Positions 61,841-64,000 of a DNA stretch of 64,000 nt are shown piece by piece. The notes under the pieces are model-generated. The model worked only from the letters and a program-made list of their open reading frames with translations. It had not been told where the DNA came from and did no database searches. Numbering within the stretch: position 1 is the first letter of the stretch; every line of letters begins with the position of its first letter. The stretch is from Halalkalibacter krulwichiae (GTDB taxonomy: Bacteria > Bacillota > Bacilli > Bacillales > Bacillaceae_D): contig NZ_CP020814.1 in assembly GCF_002109385.1 (NCBI RefSeq), forward strand, positions 4,177,501 through 4,241,500, in the 5' to 3' direction. Both the position numbers and the translations under genes were made by a program.

Positions 61841-62677
61841 TTAAACGTTGGATATCTTTTTGACTTTCAATCCTATCATTTCTCTAGCTTCATCTGGTGT
61901 TGCGACTTCTCGGCCTAACGTATTCGCTAATTCTACAATTCTCTCTACAAATTGAGCATTGGACGTGGCTAGTTCTCCCTTGCGAAGATAGACGGCATCT
62001 TCCATCCCTACTCGAACATGTCCACCAAGAAGAATGCTCATCGTATTAATCATTAACTGATCTTTGCCGGCACCAATTGCGGACCATCTTGCCCCTTCTG
62101 GGATGCTGCTTCTCATAAACATCAAGTTTTCAGGCGTGGCAGGGATTCCCCCTTGCGCTCCTAAGACAAATTGGAAAAAGAACGGTGGTTTGATGAGTCC
62201 TTTTTCGGCAACGCGTAAGGCATTGTGGATCATTCCAACATCAAATACTTCGATTTCTGGTTTCACATCATTTTCTAGCATTTTCTCTGCTAATTGCTCG
62301 AGCATTGCCGGAGTGTGAATAAAGACATTTGGTCCGATATTAAAAGAACCTGCGTCGTAGGAGGCAATCTCCGGTTTTAACTCTACGATTGGGAAGCGTT
62401 TCGTCACATCTTTAAGTTCGCCCCCTGCAGTCGTAAAGTTGATAATGATGTTACAGTTCTTTTCCTCTAGTAATCTTGTTACTTCACAGTACTTCTCTGC
62501 ATCCAAAGTAGGAACTCCAGCATCATCCCTCACATGAATATGGGCAATCGCTGCACCAGCTTTCCATGATTCATAGATTTCATCAGCAATCTCTTGTGGG
62601 GTAGTCGGTAAATAAGGCGTATGGTCCTTTGTTGCAAAATCTCCTGTTGTCGCTACAGTGATAATTAATTTTTCCAT
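61841..62677 (-). CDS. Beta-keto acid cleavage enzyme (BKACE)
   Basis: A 278-residue TIM-barrel enzyme that splits a beta-keto acid with acetyl-CoA into acetoacetate and a new CoA ester. The zinc-binding His pair lies in AIAHIHVRDDAGVPTLDA. Further marks are IINFTTAGGEL, FIHTPAMLEQLAEKM, VFDVGMIHNAL and GGHVRVGMEDAVYL. Family members act on 3-keto-5-aminohexanoate or 3-dehydrocarnitine. With the adjacent thioesterase, 3-dehydrocarnitine to betaine is a reasonable guess. Confidence 0.88.
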   Translation of the reverse strand: MEKLIITVATTGDFATKDHTPYLPTTPQEIADEIYESWKAGAAIAHIHVRDDAGVPTLDAEKYCEVTRLLEEKNCNIIINFTTAGGELKDVTKRFPIVELKPEIASYDAGSFNIGPNVFIHTPAMLEQLAEKMLENDVKPEIEVFDVGMIHNALRVAEKGLIKPPFFFQFVLGAQGGIPATPENLMFMRSSIPEGARWSAIGAGKDQLMINTMSILLGGHVRVGMEDAVYLRKGELATSNAQFVERIVELANTLGREVATPDEAREMIGLKVKKISNV

Positions 62678-62767
62678 AATAGTCCCACCTTTTTTATTCG
62701 TTTTAATTATAGTTTAAAAGATTTTATCTTCCTAAAAGCTCTACAATGGTCCGTTTGACTCTGACTT

Positions 62768-63955
62768 CTATACTTTTTCAACAATCGTTGCCACACCTTG
62801 GCCACCGCCAATACAAAGCGTTGCAAGTCCTAACTGGCTGTTTCTCCGCTTCATTTCGTGCAGTAGTGTTACGAGGATACGTGCACCGCTTGCACCAATT
62901 GGGTGGCCTAAAGCAACGGCGCCACCATTAACATTTAGTTTCTTTTTATCTAACCCTAATTCTTGTTGTACGGCAAGGGCTTGAGCAGCAAAAGCTTCAT
63001 TTGCTTCAATTAAATCTAGCTCTTCTATTGAAATCCCGGCTTTCTCTAACGCTCTTTTTGTTGCAGGAACCGGGCCAATTCCCATAATTTTCGGATCGAC
63101 ACCGCTGCTTGCATTGCTGCGAATACGAGCAAATGCCTTGATGCCAAGTGCTTTCGCTTTCGCTTCACTCATCACGATCAACGCCGCAGCTCCATCATTT
63201 AGTCCAGAAGCATTGCCGGCTGTTACACTTCCGTCATTTCGTTTAAATGCAGGACGAAGCTTGGCTAACCCTTCGACGGTTGTCTCAGCACGAATGTGTT
63301 CATCTTCAGCGATAATGAGCGGTTCACCTTTTCGCTTTGGAATAACGACAGGTACAATCTCCTCTTGAAAACGTCCTTGTGCTTGTGCTTCTCCAGCTCT
63401 TTGATGACTTTCTACAGCAAATGAATCTAATTGTTCACGAGTTAGTTGATACTTTTCAACGATGTTCTCAGCTGTTACCCCCATATGAATGTCATGAATT
63501 CCACAAGTCAACCCGTCATGAACCATGCTATCAACAAGCTTATGGTCGCCCATTCGCATGCCTTGTCTTGCAGTTAAACTTAAGTACGGCGCCTGACTCA
63601 TGTTCTCCATTCCACCAGCTAACACTACTTCTGCTTCTCCTGCTAGAATCGCCTGTGTCGCTAAATGAATTGCTTTTAAACCTGAACCACATACTTTATT
63701 AATCGTTATTGAAGGCACCGATTCAGGAATCCCCGCCTTTATTGCAGCCAGTCTAGCAGGGTTTTGACCTTGACCTGCCTGGAGGACATTTCCCATTATG
63801 ACTTCATCAATCTCTTCAACCGGGAGACCGGCACGAGCAATGGTTTCTTTTAATACAAGTGAGCCAAGCTCAACAGCTGACACATCTTTAAATGAACCAA
63901 GAAAGGTACCAATCGGGGTCCTGACAGGTTGAACGAGAACGACGCTTTCTGCCAT
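62768..63955 (-). CDS. Acetyl-CoA C-acetyltransferase (thiolase)
   Basis: A 395-residue thiolase. Nucleophile Cys in [15 protein letters not shown] (about residue 88), [18 protein letters not shown], His in [17 protein letters not shown] (about 350), and second Cys in CIGGGQGVA (about 380). It would cleave acetoacetyl-CoA to two acetyl-CoA, or condense them. The ATG overlaps the stop of an upstream gene by one base (TAATG). Confidence 0.92.
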   Translation of the reverse strand: MAESVVLVQPVRTPIGTFLGSFKDVSAVELGSLVLKETIARAGLPVEEIDEVIMGNVLQAGQGQNPARLAAIKAGIPESVPSITINKVCGSGLKAIHLATQAILAGEAEVVLAGGMENMSQAPYLSLTARQGMRMGDHKLVDSMVHDGLTCGIHDIHMGVTAENIVEKYQLTREQLDSFAVESHQRAGEAQAQGRFQEEIVPVVIPKRKGEPLIIAEDEHIRAETTVEGLAKLRPAFKRNDGSVTAGNASGLNDGAAALIVMSEAKAKALGIKAFARIRSNASSGVDPKIMGIGPVPATKRALEKAGISIEELDLIEANEAFAAQALAVQQELGLDKKKLNVNGGAVALGHPIGASGARILVTLLHEMKRRNSQLGLATLCIGGGQGVATIVEKV

Positions 63956-64000
63956 TATCTTCTCACTCCTTCCTTCACTAAGTGATCGGCTACTGTAAAG
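63955..64000 (-). CDS. 3' end of an upstream gene (runs off window)
   Basis: The last 14 codons read [14 protein letters not shown]-stop, with TAA sharing a base with the thiolase ATG. It is translationally coupled to thiolase, so it belongs to the same operon. Too short to identify; a dehydrogenase or CoA-transferase would fit the pathway. Confidence 0.6.
   Translation of the reverse strand, partial: FTVADHLVKEGVRR

Overview
The window looks like a chromosomal segment of a low-GC, endospore-forming Bacillaceae, possibly an alkaliphilic or halotolerant Bacillus relative. The evidence is the spore germination pair cwlJ-gerQ, spore-associated families (DUF2642, DUF421, DUF3231, DUF2935), Bacillus-type Shine-Dalgarno sites with frequent TTG/GTG starts, a Pho box, a CcpA-type cre and lipoproteins with Gram-positive lipoboxes. 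I see no rRNA or tRNA gene, prophage or CRISPR array. The only complete mobile element is one IS66-family insertion.

Layout. 0-10 kb: end of an MFS gene, a Pho-box-driven alkaline phosphatase, an XRE-cupin/LysE divergent pair, a MerR regulator with its membrane-protein partner, a 52-bp minisatellite, small membrane proteins, a Crp/Fnr (YeiL-like) regulator divergent from an MFS transporter, and adenosine deaminase under an adenine riboswitch. 10-21 kb: three tandem GNAT acetyltransferases, DUF3231, a BCCT transporter, a DUF421 protein bracketed by a palindromic repeat, an ion-transporter-like membrane protein, a cytochrome b5-like lipoprotein and two VOC proteins. 21-26 kb: the molybdate operon modABC (modC frameshifted) with its HTH/PBP-like regulator, and an AraC-GyrI regulator. 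26-34 kb: cwlJ-gerQ, then a thiol module of a thioredoxin-like protein, fused glutathione synthase GshF, S-formylglutathione hydrolase, class III alcohol dehydrogenase and a divergent HxlR regulator.

34-46 kb: a PAS3-GGDEF-EAL-PilZ protein flanked by a duplicated DUF3885 fragment, a run of small lipoproteins and membrane proteins including one with an in-frame stop, an LLM flavin oxidoreductase, and an AraC-GyrI gene split by the IS66 element with target duplication. 46-53 kb: an apparently leaderless ArsR repressor with a DUF606 transporter pair, DUF2935, a glucose/sorbosone dehydrogenase pseudogene, His-rich YmaF, and a polysaccharide deacetylase. 53-64 kb: an operon of three zinc-ribbon envelope proteins (one TcaA/YvbJ-like), a second DUF421 gene also bracketed by repeats, and a catabolic cluster (thiolase, beta-keto acid cleavage enzyme, thioesterase, GntP permease, 3-hydroxybutyrate dehydrogenase) compatible with carnitine or ketone-body use.

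The most coherent functional unit is the glutathione module: GshF would supply the thiol for AdhC and FghA to oxidise formaldehyde to formate, with HxlR as the likely formaldehyde-linked regulator. That is unusual in a family that mostly relies on bacillithiol. The least understood unit is the three-gene zinc-ribbon operon at 53.9-57.8 kb. Several genes carry single-base lesions (modC, the sugar dehydrogenase, the 39974-40570 gene), so either recent decay or assembly error should be considered.
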